From Stenomitos rutilans HA7619-LM2 (lineage in GTDB: Bacteria; Cyanobacteriota; Cyanobacteriia; Leptolyngbyales; Leptolyngbyaceae), in contig JAHHIE010000001.1 in NCBI GenBank assembly GCA_019358945.1, forward strand, positions 186,001-250,000: a stretch of 64,000 bases of DNA. The letters are read 5' to 3'. Shown piece by piece: positions 25,488 through 35,227 of the stretch; positions within the stretch are counted from its first letter, which is position 1; each line of letters starts with the position of its first letter. Below the pieces are notes generated by a model. The model saw only the letters and a list, made by a program, of their open reading frames with translations. It was not told the DNA's origin and did not search any database. The position numbers and the translations under genes are program-made.

Positions 25488-27587
25488 ATGGGGGCACGGT
25501 CAACTGCTGCGAAGGCGGGGTCAGAAACGGGCGCGATCGAGGCAAGCGATCGTTCAACCGTAAATGTTGTTAAACAGACAAGCAACGGCACCGTTGAAAC
25601 CAGTGGTAGCCGTACTTCAGCCACTTGGTCGATCGAAAAAAGTGAGGAACTCTACCGCATCACAGGCTGGGGCGAACCGTATTTTTCGATCAACGCTGCC
25701 GGACATGTGACCGTTTCTCCCGAAGGCGATCGTGGGGGCTCACTCGACCTGTTTGAACTGGTCAATGCCCTCAAGCAACGGAATCTTGGTCTGCCTTTGC
25801 TGATTCGGTTCTCGGATATTCTCGAAGACCGCATCGAACGCTTGAATGCCGCGTTTGCAAAGGCGATCGCGCGGTACAACTATCCCGGCGTGTATCGGGG
25901 GGTGTATCCTGTTAAATGCAATCAGCAGCGGCATCTCGTCGAAGCCCTCGTCAAATTTGGCAAACCTCACCAGTTTGGCTTAGAAGCGGGCTCCAAGCCC
26001 GAACTCATGATCGCGCTGGCAACGCTGAAAACGCCTGGTGCCTTGCTGATTTGCAACGGCTACAAAGACCGGGAATACATTGAAATGGCAATTCTGGCAC
26101 AGCAGTTGGGACAAACCCCGATCATTGTGCTGGAGCAAATTGAAGAAGTGCCGCTGGTGATTGAAGCGGGTCGCAAGCTGGGTATTCGTCCTATTCTCGG
26201 TGTCCGTGCCAAACTCAGCAGCAAAGATGTGGGGCACTGGGGAACTTCAGCAGGCGATCGCGCCAAGTTTGGCTTGACCATCCCTGAAATTCTCAGCACG
26301 GTGGAGCAACTCAGCGCGGCGAACATGCTGGACTCGCTGCAACTGCTGCACTACCACATTGGTTCCCAGATCGCGTCGATCGCCGTTGTCAAAACTGCTA
26401 TTCAAGAAGCCAGCCAAATTTATGTGGAACTGGCTAAACTGGGCGCAGACATGAAATATCTGGATGTCGGTGGCGGCTTGGGCGTGGATTATGACGGCTC
26501 CAAAACCAACTTCTACGCTTCCAAAAACTACAATATGCAGAATTACGCGAATGACGTGATTGCTGAAGTCAAGGAAGCCTGCGACGAGCGCAAGTTACCC
26601 GTACCAACCTTGATTAGCGAAAGCGGACGGGCGATTACCTCGCATCAATCTGTCCTCGTGTTCGACGTGCTCAGCACCAGCGAAGTCCCCTCTGGCGTAC
26701 CGGAACCTGTGCAAGAAACCGAACACCTGATCATTCGCAATCTTTACGAAACCTACGAGTCTATCACTGTCGAGAACTATCAAGAGGCGTACCACGACGC
26801 AACTCAGTTTAAAGCAGAAGCACTCAGCCTGTTCAACTTTGGCTACGTCAGCCTGCCTGAACGCGCCAGAGCCGAACGCCTCTATTGGGTCTGCTGCGAA
26901 AAGATCCTGGCGATCGCTCGTCAGCAAGAATACGTCCCCGATGACCTGGAAGATCTCGAAAAGATCATGGCATCGATCTACTACATCAATCTGTCTGTCT
27001 TTCAATCGGCACCAGATACCTGGGCGATCGACCAGCTTTTTCCGATTATGCCCATTCACCGCCTCGACGAGGAGCCTACTAAACGTGCCACTCTCGCCGA
27101 TCTCACCTGCGACAGCGACGGCAAAATCGATCAATTCATCGACCTGAAAGATGTGAAGCCTGTACTGGAATTGCATTCACTGAAGTCAGAAGTCAGAAGT
27201 CAGGAGTCAGAAGGCGCTCATTCACTAATAACTAACAACCAACAACTAACAACTGCCCCTCACTCCCACGAACCTTACTACTTGGGCATGTTCCTCGTCG
27301 GCACTTACCAGGAAATTATGGGCAATCTACACAACCTGTTTGGTGATACGAATGCGGTACACATTCATCTCACACCTAAAGGTTACGAGATTGAACATGT
27401 GGTCAAAGGCGACACGATGACGGAAGTGTTGGGTTATGTACAGTACGACTCCGAAGATCTGATCGAAAGCATTCGTCAGCAAACCGAACTGGCACTACGA
27501 GAAAAGCGCATTACCCTCCAGGACTCTCAACTGCTGCTACAAAACTACGAGCGTAGCCTGAGCCGCTATACTTATCTGTCTGCATAG
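25488..27587 (+). CDS. speA: Biosynthetic arginine decarboxylase with in-frame repeat insert
   Basis: A 699-residue PLP enzyme of fold III that converts arginine to agmatine, the first step of agmatine-based polyamine synthesis. The PLP lysine is in GVYPVKCNQQRHLVEAL (about residue 143); HYHIGSQI, DVGGGLGVDYDGSK and the C-terminal VKGDTMTEVLGYVQYDSEDL are typical. Between LELHSLK and EPYYLGMFLVG there are 28 extra residues (about 567-594: SEVRSQESEGAHSLITNNQQ and LTTAPHSH) encoded by GTCAGAA-type heptamers and aacaactaac repeats at 27187-27270, which elsewhere occur between genes. The frame is kept, so the enzyme may still work. AAGGAAC precedes the ATG at 25488. Confidence 0.95.
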   Translation: MGARSTAAKAGSETGAIEASDRSTVNVVKQTSNGTVETSGSRTSATWSIEKSEELYRITGWGEPYFSINAAGHVTVSPEGDRGGSLDLFELVNALKQRNLGLPLLIRFSDILEDRIERLNAAFAKAIARYNYPGVYRGVYPVKCNQQRHLVEALVKFGKPHQFGLEAGSKPELMIALATLKTPGALLICNGYKDREYIEMAILAQQLGQTPIIVLEQIEEVPLVIEAGRKLGIRPILGVRAKLSSKDVGHWGTSAGDRAKFGLTIPEILSTVEQLSAANMLDSLQLLHYHIGSQIASIAVVKTAIQEASQIYVELAKLGADMKYLDVGGGLGVDYDGSKTNFYASKNYNMQNYANDVIAEVKEACDERKLPVPTLISESGRAITSHQSVLVFDVLSTSEVPSGVPEPVQETEHLIIRNLYETYESITVENYQEAYHDATQFKAEALSLFNFGYVSLPERARAERLYWVCCEKILAIARQQEYVPDDLEDLEKIMASIYYINLSVFQSAPDTWAIDQLFPIMPIHRLDEEPTKRATLADLTCDSDGKIDQFIDLKDVKPVLELHSLKSEVRSQESEGAHSLITNNQQLTTAPHSHEPYYLGMFLVGTYQEIMGNLHNLFGDTNAVHIHLTPKGYEIEHVVKGDTMTEVLGYVQYDSEDLIESIRQQTELALREKRITLQDSQLLLQNYERSLSRYTYLSA
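27187..27270. repeat. Short-repeat insertion inside speA
   Basis: Heptamer-type repeats (gtcagaagtcaggagtcag) followed by an aactaacaac tract, 84 bp in all and thus a multiple of three. Similar sequence is found between genes at 11882, 32790-32830, 56260-56310 and 63985. Confidence 0.85.
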
Positions 27588-27645
27588 GATTTGCGATGTA
27601 GGGCTTGCCATCATGAGAAATGTTTCAAACACGTTGTTTTCGTTT

Positions 27646-27673
27646 GTGGGGACGTTACATGTAACATTCCTAC
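27646..27673. repeat. Palindromic element downstream of speA
   Basis: GTGGGGACGTTACATGTAAC continues into its imperfect complement ending CCTAC. It is 58 bp past the speA stop, resembles the GTAGGG...CCCTAC palindromes at 9455 and in the 102-bp family, and may serve as a 3'-end hairpin for speA. Confidence 0.55.
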
Positions 27674-27779
27674 AGAGGGTTAAACCACAGATGAGAACAT
27701 TACGAGAGAAAAGCATGAGCTGTATAGACTCTTAAAATGCGATCGTATAATGCCCTCCTGTACGCCTCTGGTCAACGCG

Positions 27780-28088
27780 ATGACTGATCACGGAAGCCCT
27801 GACACCCCAGATAAAATCGACATTCTGATTGACCAGGTTGGACACTTCACCGAGGGTTTAACAGAACTCAAGCTCTTAGTGCAGGCGCAGGCAGAAATTG
27901 CCCAAAAACAACTGGAAGCGATCGACAAGCAAGGCGAACGTATCGATCAATTGGCGAAGACCGTACAACAGCAAAGCCACAGCATTGATCGGCTTGCCAC
28001 CGCGATGGAGGCAACCAACCATAGTCAATCGGAAGCCATTAATCGCTTGGCAGGCATTATCGATCGCCTACTGCCACCCCAGCCTTAA
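27780..28088 (+). CDS. Small coiled-coil protein of unknown function
   Basis: A 102-residue acidic-basic helical protein. From residue 12 to the end there are heptads: IDILIDQVGHFTEGLTELKL, then QKQLEAIDKQGERIDQLAKT and similar segments ending GIIDRLLPPQP. No signal peptide or membrane segment. It resembles small cyanobacterial coiled-coil proteins that I cannot assign. An ATG 30 bp upstream (27750) is also possible. It is convergent with the ankyrin gene. Confidence 0.65.
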   Translation: MTDHGSPDTPDKIDILIDQVGHFTEGLTELKLLVQAQAEIAQKQLEAIDKQGERIDQLAKTVQQQSHSIDRLATAMEATNHSQSEAINRLAGIIDRLLPPQP

Positions 28089-28204
28089 TTGAGAATGCTG
28101 GCTGCATGGGCGATCGCATCTTTCCGAATCGCTCTGCAAGATCACAACATAAAGAACGCAACTGTTGCTCATCGCGCCTTGTGATAGTGACCGCTCGATC
28201 GTCC

Positions 28205-30110
28205 TTACCCACGCGGTTGACGGCTCAGAAGCTCAATAATTGCCGCGTGGTCTTTGCCTGGATGGTGTCCTTCAGCTTGTCCAAGTCGAGCGTAGTCCAA
28301 GGCATCATGAAACTCATCATCATGGGTACGCTGAAAGGGATCTGCCCCTGCTGCTAGTAGTCGTTCAACCACATCCAGATAACCTTGATACGCGGCATCT
28401 GCGATCGGAGTAGACCCAGTTTCCCAGCCTAAATTGACATCGGCTCCGGCTTGAATCAGGCGATCGACCATCGCTACGTTCCCTTTGCCCGCCGCTGCCA
28501 CCAGGGCGTTGCCGTCTTTGTAATTCAACCTCAGCTCGATTAGAAGCAAAGAAACTGCTGGCAATGTACATCAACGCCGTTGTGCCTTCTTCAAACTCTT
28601 CGTCGCTACCAAGGTTGGGATCGGCTCCAGCATCCAGGAGGGCTGCGATCGCGCCTGTGTGACCATACATCGCCGCCATCATCAGCGGACTTTTGCCACA
28701 TTCGGTAAGGGCATTGGGGTCTGCACCGTCTGCCAGCAGTTGCTGCACTTTGGTTGATTTGCCAAACAGGGCAGCATCCCCCAGTTTTTCTGCCAGTTTG
28801 TTGGCTTCACGGGCTTTGCTTTTAATCCCTTGAGCAATTTTCTTTTGTCCATGCTTGTCAGCATGGCGACGGGTTTCTTCATCCACAAGAGGATAGAGAT
28901 AGTCGTATATAGCCTGGTGAGCGCCGCAAGCCGCACTCATAATCGCTGTCTCACCCTGACTCCAGGCGCTAACATCAGCACCGTGAGCCACCAAATGTTG
29001 CAACATTTCTAAGCGACCCCGTAATGCCGCCAGCATAATCACTCGATAGTCATCTTCCATGCCTGCATTTGGATCTGCGCCTGCTTCTAACAGCATTTGC
29101 AAGAGGGGCAGATTATTTTGCTCGATCGCAATTGCCAATCCGGTTTCCTCAAGATTGCCTCCTTCTGGGGAAGCGCCAGCATCAAGTAGTAACTTGACCA
29201 GATCGGGGCGATTTTGCTGGATCGCCATCCCGATCGGGCGAACATTGATGGAAAAGTCGAGTTTATCCAGGTTTGCTCCGGCGGCAATTAACTTTTGAAT
29301 CATCACCGGATCGCCCCGATAAACGGCTGCGACAAGGGGAACTTCGTCCTCCCAACTACTGGGATTGAGTTCTGCACCGGCTGCTAGCAACCCTTCAACC
29401 TGAGCAAACTCATTTTGAAGAATGGCTCGAATCAGCGGTGATGCGTTGTCTTCATCGTATGCAATGCGATCGTCGTCAAGTTCTTTATCGTCGTCCTCGT
29501 CCTCATCATTTTCATCGCCCCCTGCCGCATCATCGCCCATCATGCAACTCACACTTGCCTGGGCAAAGCCACCCGCGAATTGTAACCAACCATGCCCCAC
29601 ATTGGCTTGCTGACGGGTCGTGTATTCATCCACCATTTGCGCGATCGCTAACAAATCGGCAAAGAGCGCCTGTGCTGCTCCATACCGCTGCTCAAACTCT
29701 TGTACAAACGTCAAATGCTGCTCCAACAGTTCTACAGCGTTCAAGCCAGGGAAGGAAAGGCGAAAGAGCTTTTGTTCGTCGTAGGCGTTGTGCAGGACTT
29801 GCACGGTGGTGGTGGTGAGAAAACTCTCGTCCAGAAACTTAGAAACGCAATCAATGCCACCTAACCCCGCTTCTGTTGCCATGACTGAGACCGCGATACG
29901 GCGATCGGGCGTGGCATAGGCGTACACTTCGACCTGAGAAAATTGGGAGCTGGTGAGTTTGCCTAAATACGCTAACCCTTGGCTCAAGAGCAGTTGCCCA
30001 ACGGCGTGAATGCTGGGATGCACCTCAGCAGGTAAGCCTTCATATTCGGTGCCGAAGTAGGTTCCGGCTTGACCGCTATACAGTAAAGGAATGGGTTGCG
30101 CTGCACTCAT
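28205..30110 (-). pseudogene. Ankyrin-repeat protein with a frameshift near the 3' end
   Basis: The ATG at 30110 opens a frame of 581 codons, but homology to ankyrin repeats changes frame near 28540. Up to ASNRAEV the first frame is right; then NYKDGNALVAAAGKGNVAMV and two further ankyrin repeats continue in the next frame to a stop at 28205. Removing two bases at about 28539-28542 restores a single frame of roughly 635 codons. The N-terminal 150 residues are not repeats, an acidic stretch follows (GGDENDEDEDDDKELDDD), then ten or so ankyrin repeats (GADPNAGMEDDYRVIMLAAL). It could be a true mutation or a sequencing error. Confidence 0.8.
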
Positions 30111-30426
30111 AGAAGACCTCTGCCATCAGGCTTGAACCAAATGTCTCCTTAGAATGCCCTGATTTTTCTATGCTTTTACAAGAGTCAAATCAACGCCCTG
30201 TGTTCCAGCCAAACGGCAGTGCTACGCTATGTGTACGGTTAGCCTCAAAGCATCACCATCAGACGACGATCAATAATATCTGTTGATCAATTTGCTCACC
30301 AAGTCGCTCAGCCAGCCACCAGAAAGTAGTCAGAAGGTGAAATAATAGCAGACGGATACCCAACGTTCGGGTGCGATTGATCGCAACCAGTTAAAACTAA
30401 GTTAGCCATTCAGCCTTCATAAGACC
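30111..30426. other. Intergenic region between the ankyrin gene and ccmP
   Basis: 316 bp with divergent promoters expected at its ends. A short inverted pair GATCAA...TTGATC occurs at about 30268-30288. I see nothing else worth naming. Confidence 0.4.
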
Positions 30427-31068
30427 TTGGGTATAGACCTTCGCAGCTACGTATATATCGATCGCCTGCAAGCCCAACACGCGGCTTACATGGGAACTGT
30501 TTCCATCGGGTTTCTACCACTTCCAGGCGATGCCTCTCTCTGGATCGAAATTTCTCCCGGTATCGAGATTAACCGCATTACGGATGTTGCTCTCAAATCA
30601 GCAGTCGTGCGTCCCGGTGTTTTGGTCGTTGAGCGCTTATATGGCTTGCTGGAAGTGCATTCCAGCAATCAAGGTGAAATTCAAGCAGCGGGTAGAGCTA
30701 TCTTGGATACGCTAGGCGTGCGGCGACAAGACTGCCTCAGGCCCCGTGTGCTCTCCAGTCAGATCATTCGCAACATTGATCCACACCATACACAGCTCAT
30801 TAACCGCAACCGTCGCGGACAGATGATTATGGCAGGGCAAACGCTCTACGTGATGGAAGTTGAGCCAGCTGCCTATGCGGCACTTGCCGCCAATGAAGCC
30901 GAAAAAGCAGCCATGATCAATATCCTCCAAATTTCAGCCGTAGGTAGCTTTGGTCGGCTCTACCTGGGTGGCGAAGAGCGCGACATCATCGCTGCTGCCG
31001 GAGCTGTGGTGGAGGCAATGGAAAATGTCTCTGGACGGAGCCATCCTGACGATCGTCGTGCAGAGTAG
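30427..31068 (+). CDS. ccmP: Carboxysome shell protein CcmP (tandem BMC domain)
   Basis: A 213-residue protein made of two fused BMC domains (about residues 5-100 and 105-205), a BMC-T type subunit that forms pseudohexameric trimers in the beta-carboxysome shell; CcmP trimers stack into a double layer with a gated central pore. Visible signatures: [56 protein letters not shown] and [20 protein letters not shown]. The start is TTG at 30427, giving [12 protein letters not shown], the family N-terminus; no ATG upstream fits. As in other cyanobacteria it is apart from the main ccm operon. Confidence 0.95.
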   Translation: MGIDLRSYVYIDRLQAQHAAYMGTVSIGFLPLPGDASLWIEISPGIEINRITDVALKSAVVRPGVLVVERLYGLLEVHSSNQGEIQAAGRAILDTLGVRRQDCLRPRVLSSQIIRNIDPHHTQLINRNRRGQMIMAGQTLYVMEVEPAAYAALAANEAEKAAMINILQISAVGSFGRLYLGGEERDIIAAAGAVVEAMENVSGRSHPDDRRAE

Positions 31069-31183
31069 GTTGAATGGGAATCAAAGGTGGGTGCGGGGTT
31101 TAGGCAAAGAGAGGGGAAGGTTGTTGCTGCCTCTGTTTCGAAGCCCTCGTTTTAAGTCATTTGATGATGTATAGGACGCAAGT

Positions 31184-32095
31184 ATGGCAAATCCAGAGCA
31201 TCTTGCACAGCTAGACCACGGTGTTGCTCAGTGGAATGAATGGCGACAGCGATCGCCCCAAACATTGCCCGATCTCAGCTACGCCAAGCTCAGTGGCAAG
31301 CAGTTTGAAGGCATCAACCTGAGCGGTACGAACCTCAACGGCGCGATCTTTTACAACACCAATTTGAATGGTGCGCAATGCGATGGTGCAACTTTCAACG
31401 ATGCCAACCTGACGCGAGTTAGCCTTGTCAATGCCACTTTGAGACAGGCAACGTTCATCAACGCTATCCTCAGCGCTGCTAGGCTCAACGGTGCCACGCT
31501 TTGTAAGGCGGTCTTCATCGGTGCCGATTTGAGAGTGGCTCTACTGCGACGTACCGACTTGAGCAATGCCGATCTGAGTGCGGCAGATCTGCGTGGAGCT
31601 AATCTACGAAACGCTGATCTGGATGCAGCAGATCTCAGCCGCGCCAACCTGAGTGAGGCTATGCTCATTGGTGCTAATCTCAGTAGGGCAACGCTCACCC
31701 GTGCGAATTGCGATCGCGCTGAATGTGGACAGGCCGTTCTTTACCGCGCGAATCTTCATACCGCGAATTTAACCGAAGCCCGGTTCGTCGGCACCTATCT
31801 CTACGGTGCCGATTTAAGCCAAACAGTCCTGTCAAGCGCTGACTTTTCCTGGTCAAACCTGAGTCGAGTGAATCTGTCTGGCGCGATCGCACACCAAACG
31901 AATTTGCGTGGCGTAAACCTCAGACGAGGCAATCTGCGCGATGCCAATTTCACCCAGGCAAATTTACGGGGAGCTAACCTGAGTGAAGCCATGCTCGAAG
32001 GCGCAATTCTAATTGAGGCTGATTTGAGTGAGGTGAGGCGCGATCGTACCCAATTTAACGGCGTAACGATGCCCGACGGAAGCTTTCATCGGTAG
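31184..32095 (+). CDS. Pentapeptide-repeat protein
   Basis: A 303-residue protein. After a 25-residue lead (LDHGVAQWNEWRQRSPQTLP) almost the whole chain is A(D/N)LXX pentapeptides (for example NLSGTNLNGAIF, DLSNADLSAADLRGANLRNA), which fold as a right-handed quadrilateral beta-helix. About 50 pentapeptides are present, without a break. The opening WNxWR segment is common in cyanobacterial members. No signal peptide, so cytosolic or lumenal by another route. Role unknown. It follows ccmP by 115 bp on the same strand; no link to carboxysomes is implied. Confidence 0.93.
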   Translation: MANPEHLAQLDHGVAQWNEWRQRSPQTLPDLSYAKLSGKQFEGINLSGTNLNGAIFYNTNLNGAQCDGATFNDANLTRVSLVNATLRQATFINAILSAARLNGATLCKAVFIGADLRVALLRRTDLSNADLSAADLRGANLRNADLDAADLSRANLSEAMLIGANLSRATLTRANCDRAECGQAVLYRANLHTANLTEARFVGTYLYGADLSQTVLSSADFSWSNLSRVNLSGAIAHQTNLRGVNLRRGNLRDANFTQANLRGANLSEAMLEGAILIEADLSEVRRDRTQFNGVTMPDGSFHR

Positions 32096-32363
32096 TAGAG
32101 TGACAATGCTGCCTGCTACAAGAAATGAGTGAGTGCATTCCGTGTAAGGTATGGGCACCCTAAAAGTTCAGGTGAGGATTCTACGGTCGCAGCGCTTGCC
32201 CCTGGTCTCTAGACTGAGATCACCGCAAGAACGCCATACCTTGATCCACGCTCTATTGCGGCAGTAATTTGTAGCGACTATAAAAACTATTGTGAGAGCA
32301 GTTGTTATGCCTAGCCTTGTAGAGCCACGGCTACCCAATCCGTTATCTTCCAATCATTTATCC

Positions 32364-32705
32364 ATGTCCTATCCCGATTATGTTGTAGGAGCAGCCGTTT
32401 TTGACTTGAATGGCCTGCCCAAGGAGTACTTTACAACTCCTGAAGACAACAACATGAGTTGGGTGCAAACCATCTTTCAAGCCTTGGGGCTGCGATCGCT
32501 CCTCATGTCGTCGCTCCAACTGGAGGGGTTTCACCATGCCACAATTCTTGGTACCGATTATTCAGCCATTGTGGTAAAGCAAAAAGCCCATTACGTTGCG
32601 CTGCTAATTCAGCCGAAGGCCCTGATCGATACGGCGTTTATTGAATGGGTACAGGCGTTTGAACCCAGTGAACTCAAGCATAATCCTCGCTTTCATAGTG
32701 CTTGA
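32364..32705 (+). CDS. Roadblock/LC7-like small protein
   Basis: A 113-residue protein starting MSYPDYVVGAAVFDLNGLPK, then EYFTTPEDNNMSWVQTIFQALGLRSLL and a beta-alpha pattern with SAIVVKQKAHYVALLIQPKA. The order of strands and helices fits the Roadblock/LC7 fold, used by MglB-like regulators of small GTPases. This is by pattern only. The ATG at 32364 is chosen because the sequence from there is conserved-looking; an upstream ATG at 32292 adds a proline-rich stretch. No GTPase gene lies next to it. Confidence 0.7.
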   Translation: MSYPDYVVGAAVFDLNGLPKEYFTTPEDNNMSWVQTIFQALGLRSLLMSSLQLEGFHHATILGTDYSAIVVKQKAHYVALLIQPKALIDTAFIEWVQAFEPSELKHNPRFHSA

Positions 32706-32738
32706 TTGCCTTGTAAAGCCATATCGCACGGCTAGCTG

Positions 32739-32775
32739 ATACCAATTTGATTTTCAAAGGCGACACACGGCATGT
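32739..32775. repeat. Degenerate end of the 102-bp element
   Basis: ATACCAATTTGATTTTCAAA followed by GGCGACACAC matches the right end of the 102-bp element in reverse orientation with several changes. It is followed at 32790-32830 by GTCAGGAGT / CTTCTGACTCC heptamer-type repeats. Confidence 0.5.
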
Positions 32776-32913
32776 TTGGGCAGTCAGGAGTTGGAATACA
32801 TACGACTTCTGACTCCTGGCTTCTGACTCCATATTTTAGGACACCTGTCACAAATACTTATTCAAGCGGTATGAGAAGTACCATAAGGGTGTAGCGTATT
32901 GGCTTTGGCACTC

Positions 32914-33648
32914 ATGACGACGCTTTTACCACAAGTTCCTGCGATCGTATATCCCAGTTCCGATGGTGAGCTGTTGGCAGAAACCTCCGTCCATGTTGAT
33001 GCAATCATTGATGCTGTGGTGGTGCTAAGGCAGCATCTCAATGACCAGCCCGCTATCGTGTTGGCTGACCAATTCCTCTATTACACTCAGGGCTACCCTA
33101 GACTACGGGTTGCGCCCGATATTATGGTGGTTTTGAGCGTGACACCTGGGCCACGCGACAACTACAAGCTGTGGGAAGAGGGTCAGATTCCCGTTGTCAT
33201 TTTTGAGATCACTTCCGAAGTCATCAAAAGCCAGGATCAGGGCTTTAAAAAAACGCTGTATGAGCAGCTTGAAGTGCAGGAATACTGGCAGTTTGATCCT
33301 AAAGGCGAGTGGATCGAGGAACAGCTAAGAGGGTTTCGGCTGCGGGGCGATCGCTACGAACCAATTACCGATCGCCGGATTGAACCGCTACAGCTACAGC
33401 TTGAGGTGGATGGTCAGCGAATTGCCTTCTACCGGGAAGATACGGGCGAAAAACTGTTAGCTTCTAGCGAATTGGCACAGGCTCTCCGAGAAGAGGTGCA
33501 ATCTCGCCTGGAAGCGGAAGAACGGGCAGAACAAGAACGCCAACGAGCAAACCAGGAACGCCAACGGGCAGACCAGGCTGAAGCGCAGGTTGCTCAACTG
33601 AAGGAACGGCTGCGATCAATGGGTATTGATCCAGAGACAACCCCGTAA
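32914..33648 (+). CDS. Uma2 family (DUF820) nuclease-like protein with coiled-coil tail
   Basis: A 244-residue Uma2 protein. The nuclease-like core has RVAPDIMVVLSVTPGPRDNY, IPVVIFEITSEVIKSQDQGFKK and LYEQLEVQEYWQFDP, giving the D-E-K arrangement. Residues 190-235 are a charged coiled coil (EERAEQERQRANQERQRADQ), and the final segment LKERLRSMGIDPETTP is shared by many cyanobacterial members. The ATG at 32914 is preferred to a TTG 15 bp upstream. It stands alone, with repeats on its 5' side and a terminator for the opposite gene on its 3' side. Confidence 0.93.
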   Translation: MTTLLPQVPAIVYPSSDGELLAETSVHVDAIIDAVVVLRQHLNDQPAIVLADQFLYYTQGYPRLRVAPDIMVVLSVTPGPRDNYKLWEEGQIPVVIFEITSEVIKSQDQGFKKTLYEQLEVQEYWQFDPKGEWIEEQLRGFRLRGDRYEPITDRRIEPLQLQLEVDGQRIAFYREDTGEKLLASSELAQALREEVQSRLEAEERAEQERQRANQERQRADQAEAQVAQLKERLRSMGIDPETTP

Positions 33649-33742
33649 ATTGGCAGCATCATGCGCTCAAAATCGCCATGACTTCTCCTTCGTGGACAGG
33701 TAGTATTTCTACACCACCTGTTGAGTTTCAACTGATTGTGCC

Positions 33743-33778
33743 AAAAAAGACACGATCGCCCTATGTTGGACGATCGTG
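33743..33778 (-). terminator. Rho-independent terminator of the peroxiredoxin gene
   Basis: On the minus strand CACGATCG (33778-33771) pairs with CGATCGTG (33758-33751) over a 12-base loop and is followed by TCTTTTTT. It is 33 bp past the peroxiredoxin stop. Confidence 0.85.
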
Positions 33779-33810
33779 ACTCATCAACAATTTAGCTCGT
33801 GCCGATCAAT

Positions 33811-34446
33811 CTACTTATCGGGCTGAGGTGTTAGACGCAGGTAAGGCTTCACTTCAGTCAGCCCCTTCGGAAACTTCTTCTTCGCGTCTTCGGTGGAAAT
33901 GGAGGGCACAACGACCACATCATCGCCATCTTTCCAGTTGACGGGAGTTGCTACACCGTAGTTGTCGGTCAATTGCAGAGAATCAATGACCCGCAAGATT
34001 TCGTCAAAGTTGCGTCCGGTGCTGGGGGGATAGGTCAGCGTCAGGCGCAGCTTTTTCTGGGGATCGATGACAAAAACCGTGCGAACCGTGATCTTCGCAT
34101 TGGCGTTGGGGTGCACCATGCCGTACAGGTCAGACACTTTGCGATCGGCATCTGCCAGCAGCGGATAGTTAACGGTCGTTTTTTGCGTTTCATTGATATC
34201 GTCGATCCAACCCTTGTGGGAATCATTCGGATCGACGCTAAGCGCCAGCACTTTCACATTGCGCTTGTCGAATTCGGGCTTCAATCTTGCGACTTCGCCA
34301 AGTTCGGTGGTGCAAACGGGCGTATAGTCAGCGGGATGGGAGAAGAGAACAACCCAGCTATCCCCTGCCCAGTTGTAGAAATCAATCGGCCCCTCGCTGG
34401 ACTCTTGAGTAAAGTTGGGGGCGGTATCGCCTAGTTGAAGCGTCAT
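33811..34446 (-). CDS. 1-Cys peroxiredoxin (Prx6 type)
   Basis: A 211-residue thiol peroxidase that reduces hydrogen peroxide and alkyl hydroperoxides. The peroxidatic cysteine is C45 in FSHPADYTPVCTTELGE. The long C-terminal domain (NYGVATPVNWKDGDDVVVVP to KPYLRLTPQPDK) marks the Prx6 subfamily, and there is no resolving cysteine at the usual 2-Cys place. The ATG at 34446 gives MTLQLGDTAPNF, the normal N-terminus; an upstream start (34500) adds 18 unlikely residues. Single gene with its own terminator. Confidence 0.95.
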   Translation of the reverse strand: MTLQLGDTAPNFTQESSEGPIDFYNWAGDSWVVLFSHPADYTPVCTTELGEVARLKPEFDKRNVKVLALSVDPNDSHKGWIDDINETQKTTVNYPLLADADRKVSDLYGMVHPNANAKITVRTVFVIDPQKKLRLTLTYPPSTGRNFDEILRVIDSLQLTDNYGVATPVNWKDGDDVVVVPSISTEDAKKKFPKGLTEVKPYLRLTPQPDK

Positions 34447-34563
34447 AAGCGTCTTTCCTGCTTGAGTTGCGTTAGCTACATTTCGACAGTTTACCATCAT
34501 GCCACGATACTCTGGTTTCCCGATCGGAGTTTAGATCTACTTAAGCTCCTAGCCTGGATACTT

Positions 34564-34665
34564 ATACCGATTTAAAGAATGACGGCTACAGATCAATCGG
34601 TGGGTAGGGGCAAGGCATTGCCTTGCCCCTACAGGGTGTGTCGCATTTTCAATTCAAATTGGTCT
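34564..34665. repeat. 102-bp palindromic element, copy C
   Basis: Nearly identical to copies B and D; only a few bases differ (for example it ends GGTCT rather than GGTAT). It lies about 118 bp upstream of the peroxiredoxin start. Confidence 0.95.
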
Positions 34666-35227
34666 TAAAGGTCACGTAAAGCAGAAGGGGGAATTTAAAT
34701 ACTACTATGTGGATGCAGTAAAGATGGGAGTAGAACTGTCTACGCCCAGCAAGTTTATTAACCTGTTAGCCCGAAATGAGTTGAATGGGCTAGCTCCGGC
34801 TGAAGCTGAATGCCCTCTCCGCTATGAATGCGATCCAAAATCAATATGGATTGAGCGATCGGCCCAGGTTTTGCGTCTGCTGTAGAATTCAGCCTGCTTT
34901 GAGATTGAGAAGGAATGCAAAACTTAAATGAACGATCAACAAAGCGCAGATTGCTTTGGTCGGTCATCGTGACAGGGAATGATGAGCGACGTTACGATTC
35001 TTAGCGTCTGAGTAATCTTGCGGTTTAACGGTCTTAGATCTCAGAGGAGAGGTCGGTGCGGTACGTTTTGATGGTTTCTTCCCGTCGTTGAGTCTGGGGA
35101 AAACACTGAGAAGCTTTGAAGTAGAACTGTGGAATTTTCGTAAAAACTTGCACGAGATTTCGGTATTGCTACGGCATATTCGGGCAAGATAACAACAGAT
35201 TCTAGATCTTACAGACCTGATTATTTC
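34666..35227. other. Upstream region of the type I secretion operon with a possible gene remnant
   Basis: From about 34669 to 34882 one forward frame without a start reads GHVKQKGEFKYYYVDAVKMG and so on to QVLRLL then a stop. The KQKGEFKYYYV piece resembles the wing of winged-helix domains seen in some cyanobacterial proteins, so this may be a decayed fragment truncated by the 102-bp element. From 34883 to 35227 I see only promoter-like AT-rich sequence. Confidence 0.35.
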
